From Sphingomonas mollis (GTDB taxonomy: Bacteria > Pseudomonadota > Alphaproteobacteria > Sphingomonadales > Sphingomonadaceae), in NCBI RefSeq assembly GCF_016427505.1, contig NZ_JAELXS010000001.1:682001-746000 (forward strand): 64,000 nt of DNA, given 5' to 3'. The notes under the pieces were generated by a model. That model ran no database searches and was not told the origin of the DNA. It saw only the letters and a program-made list of their open reading frames with translations. This document shows positions 43,248 to 53,601 of this stretch, one piece after another. The translations under genes and the position numbers were made by a program. Each line of letters opens with the position of its first letter. Position 1 is the stretch's first letter.

Positions 43248-46200
43248 TGGCCGACGGCACCCTGTCCGACACCACGATCTCCGACACGCCGGGCGCCGCT
43301 TCGCCGCGTCCCGTGTGGCAGCGCATCCTGAAATGGGTCGGGCTGACGATCCTGGGACTGGTCGTATTGGTGCTGGTGGTGCTGTTCGGCATCAACACCG
43401 ATCCCGGCCGCCGTTTCGTGGCGGACCAGATCGGTGGCTATACCACGGCGTCGGGCCTGACGATCAAGGTCGGGCGGATCGATGGCTCGCTCTATGGCCG
43501 GATGACGCTGTCGGACTTGCGGGTCAGCGACCCCCAAGGGGTGTTCCTCGACAGCCCCCGGCTGGATGTCGACTGGCGACCGTTCGCGTTCGTACGCAAT
43601 CATGTCGACGTTCGTGCGCTGTCCGCCGATACGGTGACGCTGCGGCGGCGACCGGTGCTGAAGGCGACGCCGAGCGATCCCAACGCACCGTTGCTGCCCG
43701 ATCTGGACATCGACGTGAACCGGATGCGGATCGGCCGCTTCGTGATGAGCGCGCCGGTGACGGGGCAGGCGCATGTCCTGTCGTTCGACGGCACCGTGCA
43801 TATCGCCGATCGCCGCGCGCAATTGGTAGCCAATGCAGCGGCGCTGCGGGCGCCGGGCGTGGCGGGTGGCGATCGGCTCGCGCTGCGGCTGGATGCGGTG
43901 CCGGACCAGAACAAGCTCGACGTCAATGTGAAATTGCAGGCGCCGGCCGGCGGCGTCGTCGCGACGATGGGCGGGCTGAAGCAGCCGCTGGCGTTGTCCG
44001 TCGATGGACGCGGTAGCTGGGCGGCGTGGCAGGGACGTGCGGTCGCGCGGCTGGGCGGCGGTGAGCTGGCCAATCTGGGCCTGACGTCGCGGCAGGGGCA
44101 TATCGAGGTGCGCGGCACGACCCGGCCGGGCCTGTATCTGGAAGGCCCGGTCGAACGGCTGACCGCGCCGCAATTGCAGGTGGCGATCGACACGACGTTG
44201 AACGAGCGGCGCGCGGACACGCGGATGACGCTGCGGTCCGATGCGCTGGCGGTGGATGCCGGCGGCCTGATCGATCTGGCCAACAGCCGCTTCGCCAACT
44301 TCGCGGTCGATGCGAAGCTGCTGACGCCGGGGGCGATCGCGCCGAACCTGAGTGGTCGCAATGTCAGTGCGCGGGTGGTGCTGGACGGTGCGTTCGCGAC
44401 GCCGACGGTGGATTACAAGGTGACCGCGGCAGCGATCGGCTTTGGCGAGATGGGCGTACAGAACCTGTACGCCGAAGGTCTGGCGCGGGTGAATGCCGAT
44501 CGTATTCTGGTGCCGATCAACGCGCGGGCGAAGCGCGTCACCGGGCTGAATGCGGCCGTGGGTGGTCTCGCCAACAACGTGTCGATCCAGGGCGACTTTG
44601 CGATCGCGATGCCCAATATCCTGTCGGACAATCTGCGCATCCGGTCCGACAATATCGATGCGACCGCGATCGTCGTCGCGAACGTGCAGACCGGACGGTA
44701 CAGTGGTGCGCTGAAGGGCAGGGTCAATAATTACCGGGTCGATTCGATCGGCATCATCAACCTGACGACCGATGCCAAACTGGTGCCGGGACCCAATGGC
44801 GGGTTCGGCATCACCGGCCGTGTGGTCGCGCAGACCACGCAGTTGTTCAACGATGGCGCGCGCAATTTCCTGGGCGGCAACGCCGTGGTGCGCGCGGATA
44901 TCGGGTACAGCCCCGAAGGCGTCGTGACGTTCAGTGGCCTGCGGATGAACGCGCCGCAATTCCGCGTGACGCGCGGCGAGGGTCGGTTCGATCCGCGCAC
45001 GGGAGCCGTAGCGGTGAACGCCGATGCGTTCTCGACCCAATATGGTCCGCTGTCGGCGCGGGTGACAGGATCGGCGACGAACCCGGTGGTCGTGCTGCGC
45101 GCGCCCCGGCCGGGTGTGGGCGTCGGGCTGGTGGACCTGCAGGCGCGGGTCGTCGGTCGTGGCGGTGCCTATGCCGTGACCGCGAGCGGCGGCACCAATT
45201 ACGGCCCGTTCACCGCCGATGTGCTGGTGCGGCCGGGCAATCAGCTGGCGGTCGATGTCCGCCGCGTGGTGTTCGCCGGGATCGTCGCGAACGGGCGGAT
45301 CGTGCAGACCGCGGCGGGTCCGTTCGCGGGCGTGCTGGCGTTCAATGGGCAGGGGCTGACCGGCAATGTCCGGCTGGCCAATCAGGGCGGCAACCAGCGC
45401 GCCGATGTGGCGGCGCGCGCGTATAATGCGCGGGTGCCGGGGCAGGTCGATTTCACCATCGGCCGGGCGCTGGTCAACGCCAGCGTCGTGATGCTGCCGA
45501 ACGCGCCGCAGGTCGTCGCGGACGTGCAACTGGCGGATACGCGCTATGGTCCCACCGTCATTCAGTCGGCGCGGGCGAAGGTTAATTATGTCGGCGGACG
45601 CGGCACCGCGCAGGCGTTGCTGACCGGATCGAACGGCGTGCCGTTCCGCGTTGCGATGAATGCGCGACTGGCGCCGAACGATTATCTGGTCGCGTTGCAG
45701 GGCATGGCGAACGGCATCAACTTCCGCACCGCCAATCCGGCGCGTATTCAGTCGGTGAAGGGCGCCTATCGTCTGTCGCCGACGCGGCTGGTGTTCGATC
45801 AGGGTTCGGCACGGCTGGCGGGTTCGTTCGGCAATGCCACGAACGTGCAGGTACGGCTCGACCGGCTCGACCTGTCGATCATCAGCGCCTTCGTGCCCAA
45901 TCTGGGCATTTCGGGCCAGGCGACCGGCAGTCTCGATTATGCACAGACATCGAGCGCGGCGTTCCCGACGGCGGATGCCCGAGTGTCGGTGGCGCAGTTC
46001 CGGCGCACGGGGCTGGCCGCGATCTCCACCCCGGTCGACATCGTCTTCGCCGGCCGGCTGGTCGCCGATGGCGGCGAGGCACGCGCGCTGGTGAAGAGCG
46101 GACAGACGGTGGTGGGGCGGATGCTCGCGACGCTCCGGCCGCTGCCGCCGGGGGCGGGATCGTGGACGACGCGGCTGTTCTCGGCACCGCTGTCGGGCGG

Positions 46201-47485
46201 CATCCGGTATAACGGGCCATCGTCGCTGCTGTTCTCGTTCGCGGCGTTGCAGGGTCAGCAACTGACCGGCCCGATCGCGGTCGCGGCGGATTTCTCAGGC
46301 CAGGTGTCGGCACCGCGCCTGAATGGCCAGATCCGCGCTGACAATCTGACCTATGACAACGAGACGTTCGGTACGCGGCTGTCGCGGATGCAGCTGGCGG
46401 GGCGGTTTACCAACGACCGGCTGGAGATCACGCGTCTCGCCGCCCGTGCTGGCGACGGGACGGTGCAGGCGCAGGGGACGATCGGGCTGGCATCCGATGC
46501 CGGCTTCCCGATCGACCTGCGCGCGACGCTCGACAATGCCCGGCTCGCGGACAGCGACGCACTGGCGGCGACGAGCAGCGGCACGATTCACCTGACCAAT
46601 GGGCCGAACGGCGGCCTGATCCAGGGCGAGCTGACGATCCCGAACGCGCGCTACCAGATCATCCGTCAGGGTGCAGCCGAAGTGCCCGAGCTGACCGGCA
46701 TCCGTCGGCGCAGCGAGATGCGAACGCCGCGTCCGACGGATCGACCTGCTGCCGCGCCGCCGGTCGGCCTGTTCCGGCTCGACCTGCGCGTGCGGGCGGA
46801 CAACCAGTTGTTCGTGTCGGGCATGGGGCTGGAATCCGAATGGGAGATGGACCTGCGCATCGGCGGTACGTCGACCGCGCCCGTCATCACCGGCGGGCTG
46901 GACCTGATCCGCGGCACCTATTCCTTCGCCGGCAAGCGCTTCGACGTCAGTCGCGGGACGATCCGCTTCCGGGGCGGGGCGCTGACCGATCCGGACATCA
47001 ACATTCAGGCGACGACCACGACCGACGGCATCACCGCGACGATCAACGTCACGGGGACCGGCCAACGGCCGCAGATTAGCTTCACCTCGACCCCGACGCT
47101 GCCGCAGGACGAGGTGCTGAGCCGGTTGCTGTTCGGCACCAACCCGGAGAACCTGTCGGCGATGGAGGCGATCCAGCTGGCATCCGCGCTCAACTCGCTG
47201 CGAGGGTCGGGTGGCGGTGGTCTCAACCCGCTGGGCAAGCTGCGTTCGGCGACGGGATTCGACCGGTTGCGGGTGCTGGGGGCCGATGAAGCGTCGGGTC
47301 GCGGCACCAGTCTGGCGGCGGGCAAGTATCTGACCGACGACATCTATGTCGAGATCGTGACCGACGCGCGTGGCTTCACCGCCACGCAGCTGGAGATCGC
47401 GCTAAGCCGGACGCTCAGCCTGTTGACGGCGACCGGATCGTTCGGCGGATCAAGCGGCAGCCTGCGCTATTCGAAGAACTATTGA
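43247..47485 (+). CDS. tamB: TamB, inner-membrane bridge protein (DUF490)
   Basis: A 1412-residue partner of TamA that spans the periplasm. One N-terminal TM helix (about 25-50: WVGLTILGLVVLVLVVLFG) is followed by a very long run of beta-strand-rich repeats with many LRVSDPQG-type AsmA-like elements at the start (GRIDGSLYGRMTLSDLRVSDPQG). The C-terminal DUF490 domain begins near 1130 (YSFAGKRFDVSRGTIRF) and ends SLRYSKNY. TamB proteins are now linked to lipid transport as well as outer-membrane protein assembly. It is translationally coupled to tamA. A long open frame on the opposite strand is a shadow of this gene. Confidence 0.95.
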   Translation: MADGTLSDTTISDTPGAASPRPVWQRILKWVGLTILGLVVLVLVVLFGINTDPGRRFVADQIGGYTTASGLTIKVGRIDGSLYGRMTLSDLRVSDPQGVFLDSPRLDVDWRPFAFVRNHVDVRALSADTVTLRRRPVLKATPSDPNAPLLPDLDIDVNRMRIGRFVMSAPVTGQAHVLSFDGTVHIADRRAQLVANAAALRAPGVAGGDRLALRLDAVPDQNKLDVNVKLQAPAGGVVATMGGLKQPLALSVDGRGSWAAWQGRAVARLGGGELANLGLTSRQGHIEVRGTTRPGLYLEGPVERLTAPQLQVAIDTTLNERRADTRMTLRSDALAVDAGGLIDLANSRFANFAVDAKLLTPGAIAPNLSGRNVSARVVLDGAFATPTVDYKVTAAAIGFGEMGVQNLYAEGLARVNADRILVPINARAKRVTGLNAAVGGLANNVSIQGDFAIAMPNILSDNLRIRSDNIDATAIVVANVQTGRYSGALKGRVNNYRVDSIGIINLTTDAKLVPGPNGGFGITGRVVAQTTQLFNDGARNFLGGNAVVRADIGYSPEGVVTFSGLRMNAPQFRVTRGEGRFDPRTGAVAVNADAFSTQYGPLSARVTGSATNPVVVLRAPRPGVGVGLVDLQARVVGRGGAYAVTASGGTNYGPFTADVLVRPGNQLAVDVRRVVFAGIVANGRIVQTAAGPFAGVLAFNGQGLTGNVRLANQGGNQRADVAARAYNARVPGQVDFTIGRALVNASVVMLPNAPQVVADVQLADTRYGPTVIQSARAKVNYVGGRGTAQALLTGSNGVPFRVAMNARLAPNDYLVALQGMANGINFRTANPARIQSVKGAYRLSPTRLVFDQGSARLAGSFGNATNVQVRLDRLDLSIISAFVPNLGISGQATGSLDYAQTSSAAFPTADARVSVAQFRRTGLAAISTPVDIVFAGRLVADGGEARALVKSGQTVVGRMLATLRPLPPGAGSWTTRLFSAPLSGGIRYNGPSSLLFSFAALQGQQLTGPIAVAADFSGQVSAPRLNGQIRADNLTYDNETFGTRLSRMQLAGRFTNDRLEITRLAARAGDGTVQAQGTIGLASDAGFPIDLRATLDNARLADSDALAATSSGTIHLTNGPNGGLIQGELTIPNARYQIIRQGAAEVPELTGIRRRSEMRTPRPTDRPAAAPPVGLFRLDLRVRADNQLFVSGMGLESEWEMDLRIGGTSTAPVITGGLDLIRGTYSFAGKRFDVSRGTIRFRGGALTDPDINIQATTTTDGITATINVTGTGQRPQISFTSTPTLPQDEVLSRLLFGTNPENLSAMEAIQLASALNSLRGSGGGGLNPLGKLRSATGFDRLRVLGADEASGRGTSLAAGKYLTDDIYVEIVTDARGFTATQLEIALSRTLSLLTATGSFGGSSGSLRYSKNY

Positions 47486-47516
47486 GACCGGCTTTACCTG
47501 ACCGGGGCCGGCTGCC

Positions 47517-48992
47517 ATGTTCGGTGGGATGGAGCGGAACGATACCGGTGCGGTGAAGCACGTCGATGTGCTGATCGTCGGCGCCGGTATCTCCGGGATC
47601 AGCGCGGCGTACCATCTCCAGACCCGCTGCCCCGATCGATCCTATATGATCGTCGAGGCGCGGGCGGCGATCGGCGGGACATGGGACCTGTTCCGATATC
47701 CGGGTGTCCGGTCCGATTCGGATATGTTCACGCTGGGGTTTTCGTTCAGGCCGTGGACCGGCGGCAAGACGATCGCCGATGGCGAATCGATTCGGACCTA
47801 TGTCGAGGATACGGCACGCGCGTTCGGGATGGATCGGCATATTCATTTCGGCGTGCGCATCGACCGCGCGACATGGTCTTCGGCGGAGCGGCACTGGAAG
47901 GTCGAGGGCAACGGCCTCGCGGGGGCGTTCGCGATCACCTGTTCGTTCATCGATCTGTGTGCAGGCTATTACGACTATGCAGCGGGCCATGCGCCGGTGT
48001 TTGCGGGGGCGGACGAATTCGAGGGGGCGGTCGTTCATCCGCAGCACTGGCCGGCGGATCTGGATTACGCGGGCAAACGAATCGTCGTGATCGGGAGCGG
48101 CGCGACGGCGGTCACGCTGGTGCCCGCGCTCGCGGCCACGGCGGCGCATGTGACGATGCTGCAGCGATCGCCCAGCTATGTCGTCGCAATGCCGGCCGTG
48201 GATGCCGTGGCGACATGGTTGCGACGGTTCTTGCCGGCAGGGGCAGCCTATTCGGCCATCCGCGCCAAGAACATCCTGTCCTCGATCGTCCTGTTCGCGG
48301 CGGCACGACGATGGCCGGCGGTCGTGAAGCGGCAGATCACCGGGCAGGTCCAGCGTGCGCTGGGCGCGGATTACGATGTCAGCGCGCATTTCACGCCCAC
48401 CTATGCGCCATGGGACCAGCGCGTCTGCCTGACCCCCGATGGCGATTTGTTCGCGTCGATCCGTAAGGGCGAGGCGTCCGTCGTGACGGACACGATCGAT
48501 CGATTCACGGCGAGGGGCATCCTGCTGACATCGGGGCAGGAACTGGCCGCAGATATTGTCGTTACGGCGACCGGCCTGACGATCAAACTGGCTGGCGGCA
48601 TCGCTTTTGCAATCGATGGCAAGGCAATAGGATTCGCGGGTAGATTGCAGTACAGGGGGATGATGTTCGACGGTATTCCGAACCTGATCAACACGTTCGG
48701 CTATACAAATGCCTCGTGGACATTGAAGGCCGACCTGACGGCATCTTACCTTTGTCGTCTGCTCAACATGATGCGGCGACGCGAATTGTTGGTGGCGGTG
48801 CCGATCAATGACGATGAGATGATGGCGCGGGCAGCATTCGTGCCGTTCTCATCAGGATATATTACGCGTGTATCGGCATCGTTGCCGGTTCAGGGGCAGA
48901 AAAAGCCGTGGCGGTTGAACCAGAATTATCTGCTGGATGTTATCGCGCTGCGAACTGGTTCGTTACGGAACCGAATGAGATTTACTACCTGA
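47517..48992 (+). CDS. Flavin-containing (Baeyer-Villiger-type) monooxygenase
   Basis: A 491-residue FAD/NADPH monooxygenase. The first dinucleotide motif is VGAGISGISAAYHLQ (about 21-35), and the Baeyer-Villiger-type fingerprint FxGxxxHxxxWP is present as FEGAVVHPQHWP (about 167-178). The second Rossmann motif is VIGSGATAVTLVPALAA. The family includes ketone and other carbonyl oxidisers, and the substrate is not decided. The ATG at 47529 is an alternative start. GC content falls near the 3' end and in the gap after it. No redox partner is needed, as the enzyme uses NADPH directly. Confidence 0.88.
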   Translation: MFGGMERNDTGAVKHVDVLIVGAGISGISAAYHLQTRCPDRSYMIVEARAAIGGTWDLFRYPGVRSDSDMFTLGFSFRPWTGGKTIADGESIRTYVEDTARAFGMDRHIHFGVRIDRATWSSAERHWKVEGNGLAGAFAITCSFIDLCAGYYDYAAGHAPVFAGADEFEGAVVHPQHWPADLDYAGKRIVVIGSGATAVTLVPALAATAAHVTMLQRSPSYVVAMPAVDAVATWLRRFLPAGAAYSAIRAKNILSSIVLFAAARRWPAVVKRQITGQVQRALGADYDVSAHFTPTYAPWDQRVCLTPDGDLFASIRKGEASVVTDTIDRFTARGILLTSGQELAADIVVTATGLTIKLAGGIAFAIDGKAIGFAGRLQYRGMMFDGIPNLINTFGYTNASWTLKADLTASYLCRLLNMMRRRELLVAVPINDDEMMARAAFVPFSSGYITRVSASLPVQGQKKPWRLNQNYLLDVIALRTGSLRNRMRFTT

Positions 48993-49101
48993 TCCAAACT
49001 CAGGAACAAATTAAGTAATCCATTATGACCTATACAAATCGGCTCGGAACAGACCAATGCTGCCAGAGGAAGCAATGCTACCACCCCGAGCCGAAGTCAG
49101 C

Positions 49102-49155
49102 TTACCAAGGCTTGATATGTTCGCCGTAGATCAGCGCAAGAACGAACTTCAGCAT
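49102..49155 (-). CDS. Candidate 17-residue small ORF
   Basis: The minus strand encodes MLKFVLALIYGEHIKPW from the ATG at 49155. A GGGAG ribosome-binding site lies 7 nt before it, and a hairpin with TTTGCG/CGCAAA arms (49171-49192) lies just upstream. The peptide has a hydrophobic N-terminal half and a charged/aromatic tail. It is in the 244-bp gap between the monooxygenase and EAL genes, which contains no other gene, and is divergent from the EAL gene. Translation is not shown. Confidence 0.4.
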   Translation of the reverse strand: MLKFVLALIYGEHIKPW

Positions 49156-49236
49156 GATGATACTCCCTCGTTTGCGCCACGTTGGACGCAAAGGCTTAGT
49201 AAAAGAAAATTAACCATGCCACAATCGCCTTAACGC

Positions 49237-50634
49237 ATGTCAAAACGGTTTGACGCCTCTTTAAGGGAATATTTAACCCTTTCCCCTAGCGATTGGGGTA
49301 TGGAACGTGGCGATGGCAACGGTTCCGGCCCGATGCCGGAGGGAGCGAACGTCTCACCCGGCGGCCAACGGGGCGCGGATGGGCGATCGGTGCAGCATGA
49401 CCACTGGCGTTTCCTGATCGTGGCGCAGGTAGCGAATTTCGCTATCCTTCGCAGGCATTTGGGAATCGATCGCGCCAATCGTCTGGCGGAGGATATCGTC
49501 GTTCTCCTACAAGATCTTATCGTCGATTCGGCGGTCTCGATCATGGGTCGGGACCGGATCGACATCGCGTTTTCGGCCCCGAATCGCGAGGCGCTCGACA
49601 TCGCGCTCCGCCGGATCGATGCGCGATTCGAGGGGGCGTTTATGGTCGACGGCGAACCTTATGCCGTCGAGATGCTGTTTGGTGCCTCAGTCTGTTCCAT
49701 TGTGCAATGCGATGAAGTGCGCCTGATCGACGAAGCCGAGCACGCGCTGGCCGATGCGCGTGAGGCTCGCGAGCCGGTGATTCGCGGGATCGGCGAAGGC
49801 GAAGCGGTGCTCGATCGTGCCAGCCTGGCCCGCGATCTGCGCGCGGCGATCGGCAAGGGCGAACTGTTCCTGCAATATCAGCCCAAGGCGCATCTGCGCA
49901 GCCAGCGGATCGCGAGCGTAGAGGCACTGGTCCGGTGGCAGCATCCGGTGCGTGGTCTTGTCCTGCCCGGCGATTTTATCTCGTTGGCGGAAGAATCGCG
50001 CGACATCGTCGATCTGACCGTCTGGACGATCCAGCAAGTGGTGAAGGACCAACGCCTGTTGGCCGCCGATGGTCATGATATCACGGTGTTCATCAACATA
50101 TCCGGCGGCCTGTTGTCGGATGCGCGTTTCGTTCGGCGGGCGTGCGCACTGGTGCAGAGCAGCGGTGTGAAGATCGGCTTCGAGATTACTGAAACCGCGG
50201 TGATCCGCGAGCCGGAAACGGCGATCGCGCATCTTCAGGCGTTCGCCGATATCGGTATCGTCATCGCGATCGACGATTACGGGGCTGGCCTGTCGTCGCT
50301 TGCCTATCTGAAGCAATTGCCGGCACGCGAATTGAAGATCGACAAGTTGTTCGTGACGCAACTGACCAGTTCCAATCGCGATCCGCTGATCGTCCGGTCG
50401 ACCATCGATCTGGCCCATGCGCTGGAGATGGAGGTAGTAGCCGAAGGGGTAGAGACGGCCGCCGCTTTCGCGTTATTGTCGGTCATGGGCTGCGACGTCG
50501 TACAGGGTTATTTCATCAGCCGTCCGCTCGGGCTGCCGGCGTTGATCGAGTTTCTGGAACGCGATCATAGCGACGGGTTCGACCGGCATCGCGCCAGTCT
50601 CCCCAATCTGGCTGCGGCCTTCAGGCGAGCGTAA
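49237..50634 (+). CDS. EAL-domain cyclic-di-GMP phosphodiesterase with degenerate N-terminal domain
   Basis: Expected to hydrolyse cyclic-di-GMP to pGpG. The C-terminal EAL domain (about residues 195-450) has all key elements: E229 in [21 protein letters not shown], the loop-6 element [15 protein letters not shown] (usual form DDFGTG), LKIDKLFV and EGVET. The N-terminal half (about 55-170) has the shape of a GGDEF domain but no GG[D/E]EF signature, so it should not make c-di-GMP. There is no membrane segment, so it is cytoplasmic. The sensor kinase gene starts 5 nt after its stop. Confidence 0.9.
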   Translation: MSKRFDASLREYLTLSPSDWGMERGDGNGSGPMPEGANVSPGGQRGADGRSVQHDHWRFLIVAQVANFAILRRHLGIDRANRLAEDIVVLLQDLIVDSAVSIMGRDRIDIAFSAPNREALDIALRRIDARFEGAFMVDGEPYAVEMLFGASVCSIVQCDEVRLIDEAEHALADAREAREPVIRGIGEGEAVLDRASLARDLRAAIGKGELFLQYQPKAHLRSQRIASVEALVRWQHPVRGLVLPGDFISLAEESRDIVDLTVWTIQQVVKDQRLLAADGHDITVFINISGGLLSDARFVRRACALVQSSGVKIGFEITETAVIREPETAIAHLQAFADIGIVIAIDDYGAGLSSLAYLKQLPARELKIDKLFVTQLTSSNRDPLIVRSTIDLAHALEMEVVAEGVETAAAFALLSVMGCDVVQGYFISRPLGLPALIEFLERDHSDGFDRHRASLPNLAAAFRRA

Positions 50635-50639
50635 CGGTG

Positions 50640-53081
50640 ATGCGGGTCTGGTGGCGCGCCTCTTTGCTATCGATCGCGATTATCCCCGGCATCGCCGCCG
50701 CCGAACCGTCTCTTAAAGATGGGTTCGACGCTCGGATCGCGCATGCACGCGAATTGATGATGGTCGATCCCAAGGCCGCCAGCGATGCCGCCCAGAGCGC
50801 ACGTGGGGCAGCCGACCGGATCATGGATACCCGTGAACGGACGATCGCAATCGCGACGACGCAGTGGCTTCAGGCCGAGGCCGCGTTCCGGGTCGGCGAT
50901 ATGGCAAAGGCCCGGACACTGATCGATACCGCGGCGGCGCAGTCGTTGGCGATAGACGCCAGATCGAAGCTGTCGGGTGACATCCTGTTGACGCGCGGCA
51001 GCGTCCGGGGGGCGCTGGCGCAGGTCGCGGAAGCATTGTCGGACTACCAGCGGGCGTTCCAGATTTTCGAACAGATCAAGAATCCGCGTAGTCAGGCAAT
51101 CACGCTGATGCTGATCGCGGCGCTCTACAATGATGGACGCGACAACAACGCCGCGTTGAAATATCTGGAGCAGGCCACCGAGATATATCGCGGCGATCCA
51201 GGGCTTCTTATTTCCCTGCACAACAGTCGTGGGACGATCCTCCAGGATCTCGGTCGCTATGACGAGGCGGAAGGCCAGTTCAGGCTCGCGGCCCATTATG
51301 CCGAGCAGATGGGCAGCCCCACGCTGGAGGCGCAGGTGCTGCGGAACATCGCCCGCAATCGGCTGAAGGCCGGCCAGATCGGACCGGCCGAGCAGGCGGT
51401 GCGGCGGAGTCTGGCGTTGGCATCGGGCAGCGAACTGGCAAGCGCGCGGCCGCAGTTGCTCGCTCTTGCCGCGCAGGCGGCGCTCCAACGTAATCATCTG
51501 GCGCAAGCGGCCGAACTGATCGAGCGCAGTTTCGCCAATGTCGATCTGAATGACACCACGATCGTATGGCGGGAGGCGCATGCGACCGCCTATCAGGTGT
51601 TTTCGCGGTTGAACCGGGACGATCTGGCGCTCGCGCATCTGGCCGCCCTGAAACGGCTGGACGACGAGGCGACGAAACTCGCCACCACGACCAGCACGGC
51701 GTTGATGGCGGCGCGGTTCAACTTCGCCAATCAGGAACTGCGGATCGCCACGTTGAAGGCGGACGAACTTCGCCGCTCGGTCGCATTCGAACAGGCGCGG
51801 GCGCGGACGGAGCGGCTGGTCTTTCTGGGCATTGCCGGCGCGACGGCGGTGGTCATCGCGATGCTGGCCTTTGGCCTCTTCACCCTGCGCCGCAGCCGGA
51901 ACAAGGTGCGCGCGGCCAATGACGATCTGGCGCACACCAACGCGGCCCTCGGCAAGGCATTGGCGGCGAAGACGGAGTTCCTGGCGACCACCAGCCATGA
52001 AATCAGAACGCCGCTGAACGGTATCCTAGGCATGACGCAGGTGATGCTGGCGGATGCGGCACTGGCGGCGCCGGTGCGGGAGCGGGTGTCGGTGGTCCAC
52101 GGCGCCGGTCTGACCATGCGCGCGCTGGTCGACGATATCCTCGACGTGGCCAAGATGGAGACGGGCAACCTGACGATCGAACAGGCGCCTTTCAACCTCC
52201 GCGACACGGTCAGCGATGCGTCGCGCATGTGGGAGGCGCAGGCGCAGACCAAGGGACTGGCGTTCGATGTGGTGCTCGACGACTGTCCCGGCGCGGTGCT
52301 GGGCGATGCGGCGCGGGTGCGGCAGATCGTATTCAACCTGCTGGCCAACGCGCTGAAGTTCACGGCGGCCGGTCGCGTGTCGCTGACCGTCAGGGCGGAT
52401 GCGGTGCGACAGGCGGCGATCATCACCGTGACCGATACGGGCATCGGTATTTCGCCCGACAAGCAGGCGGCGATCTTCGAACTGTTCCGCCAGGCGGATG
52501 CCGGCACGACACGGCAATATGGCGGCACCGGGCTGGGGCTGGCGATCTGCCGCAATCTGGCGCGCGCGATGGGCGGCGATGTCGCGGTCGAGAGCGTGCC
52601 GGGCGAGGGGGCCAGCTTCATCGTCACGCTGCCCCTGATCGAAGCGGCCGTCGAGGAAGCGGCGGCGCCAGCCGTTTCGCCATTGGCCAAATCGGCACTG
52701 CTGGTGCTGGACCGGAACCCGATCGCGCGCAGCATGTGGCGATCGCTGCTGGAACGGCATGCGGGCAGGCTGGTCTTTGCCGGCACCGCGGGCGAAGCGG
52801 TGGAATTGGTCCGGGGCGGATCGATCGCCGGTGTCCTGCTGGACGACGGCACGATAAGAAACGAGGCCGCACCGGAGGAGGCGCTGGCCGAGATCGTCGC
52901 CGCGGCCACGGATATCGGGATCGAGACGACGTTGCTGTGGCCCGCGGCCGTCGATGTTCCATCGGTGCCCGTGACGCGGATCGTGACCAGACCGGTGGTG
53001 GGAGCCACGCTGGTATCCGCCTTGTTTTCGGCCAGAGGCGACGAGCCGAGCGATACGTCGCTTGTGTCGCACGCGGCATAG
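50640..53081 (+). CDS. Membrane sensor histidine kinase with periplasmic TPR domain and degenerate receiver
   Basis: An 813-residue kinase. A signal/anchor segment (residues 1-22) is followed by a periplasmic TPR-like helical domain (about 30-380, e.g. [35 protein letters not shown]), a TM helix (about 395-418), HisKA with H453 in [12 protein letters not shown], and HATPase with [15 protein letters not shown] and [10 protein letters not shown]. The last 120 residues resemble a receiver domain with an Asp (VLLDDGT) but the conserved Lys is replaced (TRPV), so it is probably non-phosphorylatable. ATG 50640 or GTG 50637 are both possible starts. The coupled EAL and response regulator genes suggest one signalling unit. 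Confidence 0.9.
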   Translation: MRVWWRASLLSIAIIPGIAAAEPSLKDGFDARIAHARELMMVDPKAASDAAQSARGAADRIMDTRERTIAIATTQWLQAEAAFRVGDMAKARTLIDTAAAQSLAIDARSKLSGDILLTRGSVRGALAQVAEALSDYQRAFQIFEQIKNPRSQAITLMLIAALYNDGRDNNAALKYLEQATEIYRGDPGLLISLHNSRGTILQDLGRYDEAEGQFRLAAHYAEQMGSPTLEAQVLRNIARNRLKAGQIGPAEQAVRRSLALASGSELASARPQLLALAAQAALQRNHLAQAAELIERSFANVDLNDTTIVWREAHATAYQVFSRLNRDDLALAHLAALKRLDDEATKLATTTSTALMAARFNFANQELRIATLKADELRRSVAFEQARARTERLVFLGIAGATAVVIAMLAFGLFTLRRSRNKVRAANDDLAHTNAALGKALAAKTEFLATTSHEIRTPLNGILGMTQVMLADAALAAPVRERVSVVHGAGLTMRALVDDILDVAKMETGNLTIEQAPFNLRDTVSDASRMWEAQAQTKGLAFDVVLDDCPGAVLGDAARVRQIVFNLLANALKFTAAGRVSLTVRADAVRQAAIITVTDTGIGISPDKQAAIFELFRQADAGTTRQYGGTGLGLAICRNLARAMGGDVAVESVPGEGASFIVTLPLIEAAVEEAAAPAVSPLAKSALLVLDRNPIARSMWRSLLERHAGRLVFAGTAGEAVELVRGGSIAGVLLDDGTIRNEAAPEEALAEIVAAATDIGIETTLLWPAAVDVPSVPVTRIVTRPVVGATLVSALFSARGDEPSDTSLVSHAA

Positions 53082-53143
53082 GGCTTAAATGCTGCCATGA
53101 GGTACAGGTTTCCGCGACGTCCACCGGGCGTGGCGACAGTCCC

Positions 53144-53536
53144 ATGAACGTTCTCTTCATCGAGGACGACCGCATGAACAGGCGGGTCGTGCGCGACATG
53201 CTTGGCGTGGCGGGCGCGGCTATGGCTGAAGCCGAAAGTGCCGAAGAGGGCCTGACCCGGATCGACGAGGGGGATTATCAGGTCATCCTGATCGACCTGC
53301 GCATGCCCGGCATGGATGGCATCACCGCGATCGGCCATATCCGGTCGCGTGGTGACGACAAGGGCAGGGTGCCGATCATCGTCGTGACGGCGGACACCGC
53401 GCTCGATCTGCGCGCCCGCTGTCTGGCGGCGGGGGCGGACGACGTGATTTTCAAACCGGTGGCGATGGACGATCTGTTCGAGGCGATGGGCAAGGTGCTG
53501 GCCAAGGGCGCCGAAGATGGCGGCGTGATCGCCTGA
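53144..53536 (+). CDS. Single-domain response regulator
   Basis: A 130-residue receiver domain with the acidic pair E7-D8-D9 (FIEDDRM), phosphoacceptor D51 (ILIDLRMPGMDG), VVTAD with the switch Thr, and KPV near 106. There is no output domain, so it works by protein-protein contact, like CheY/DivK proteins. It lies 62 nt after the hybrid-like kinase gene and is the probable phosphoacceptor. A direct target is unknown; the EAL protein is a candidate for control. Confidence 0.9.
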   Translation: MNVLFIEDDRMNRRVVRDMLGVAGAAMAEAESAEEGLTRIDEGDYQVILIDLRMPGMDGITAIGHIRSRGDDKGRVPIIVVTADTALDLRARCLAAGADDVIFKPVAMDDLFEAMGKVLAKGAEDGGVIA

Positions 53537-53538
53537 CG

Positions 53539-53586
53539 TCCTGATCGGTGGTCGTCCTGATCGGTGGTCGGCCTGATCGGTGGTCG
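53539..53586 (+). repeat. Three tandem 16-bp repeats after the response regulator gene
   Basis: The unit TCCTGATCGGTGGTCG occurs three times in a row (53539-53554, 53555-53570, 53571-53586), with one mismatch in the third copy (G for T at position 1). It lies in the convergent gap between the response regulator and flavoprotein genes. Copy number may vary between strains. Confidence 0.8.
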
Positions 53587-53601
53587 GCCCGCCGATCGAC
53601 G

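Noticed and set aside
43142..46261. Long minus-strand open frame (1039 codons) opposite tamB
   Set aside because: Its translation is rich in Arg, His and Gln with no domain, as expected for the antisense of a high-GC gene; tamB is clearly the real gene.
53541..53586. CRISPR-like array
   Set aside because: Units are directly adjacent with no spacers and only three copies; a simple tandem repeat. No other candidate array was seen in the window.
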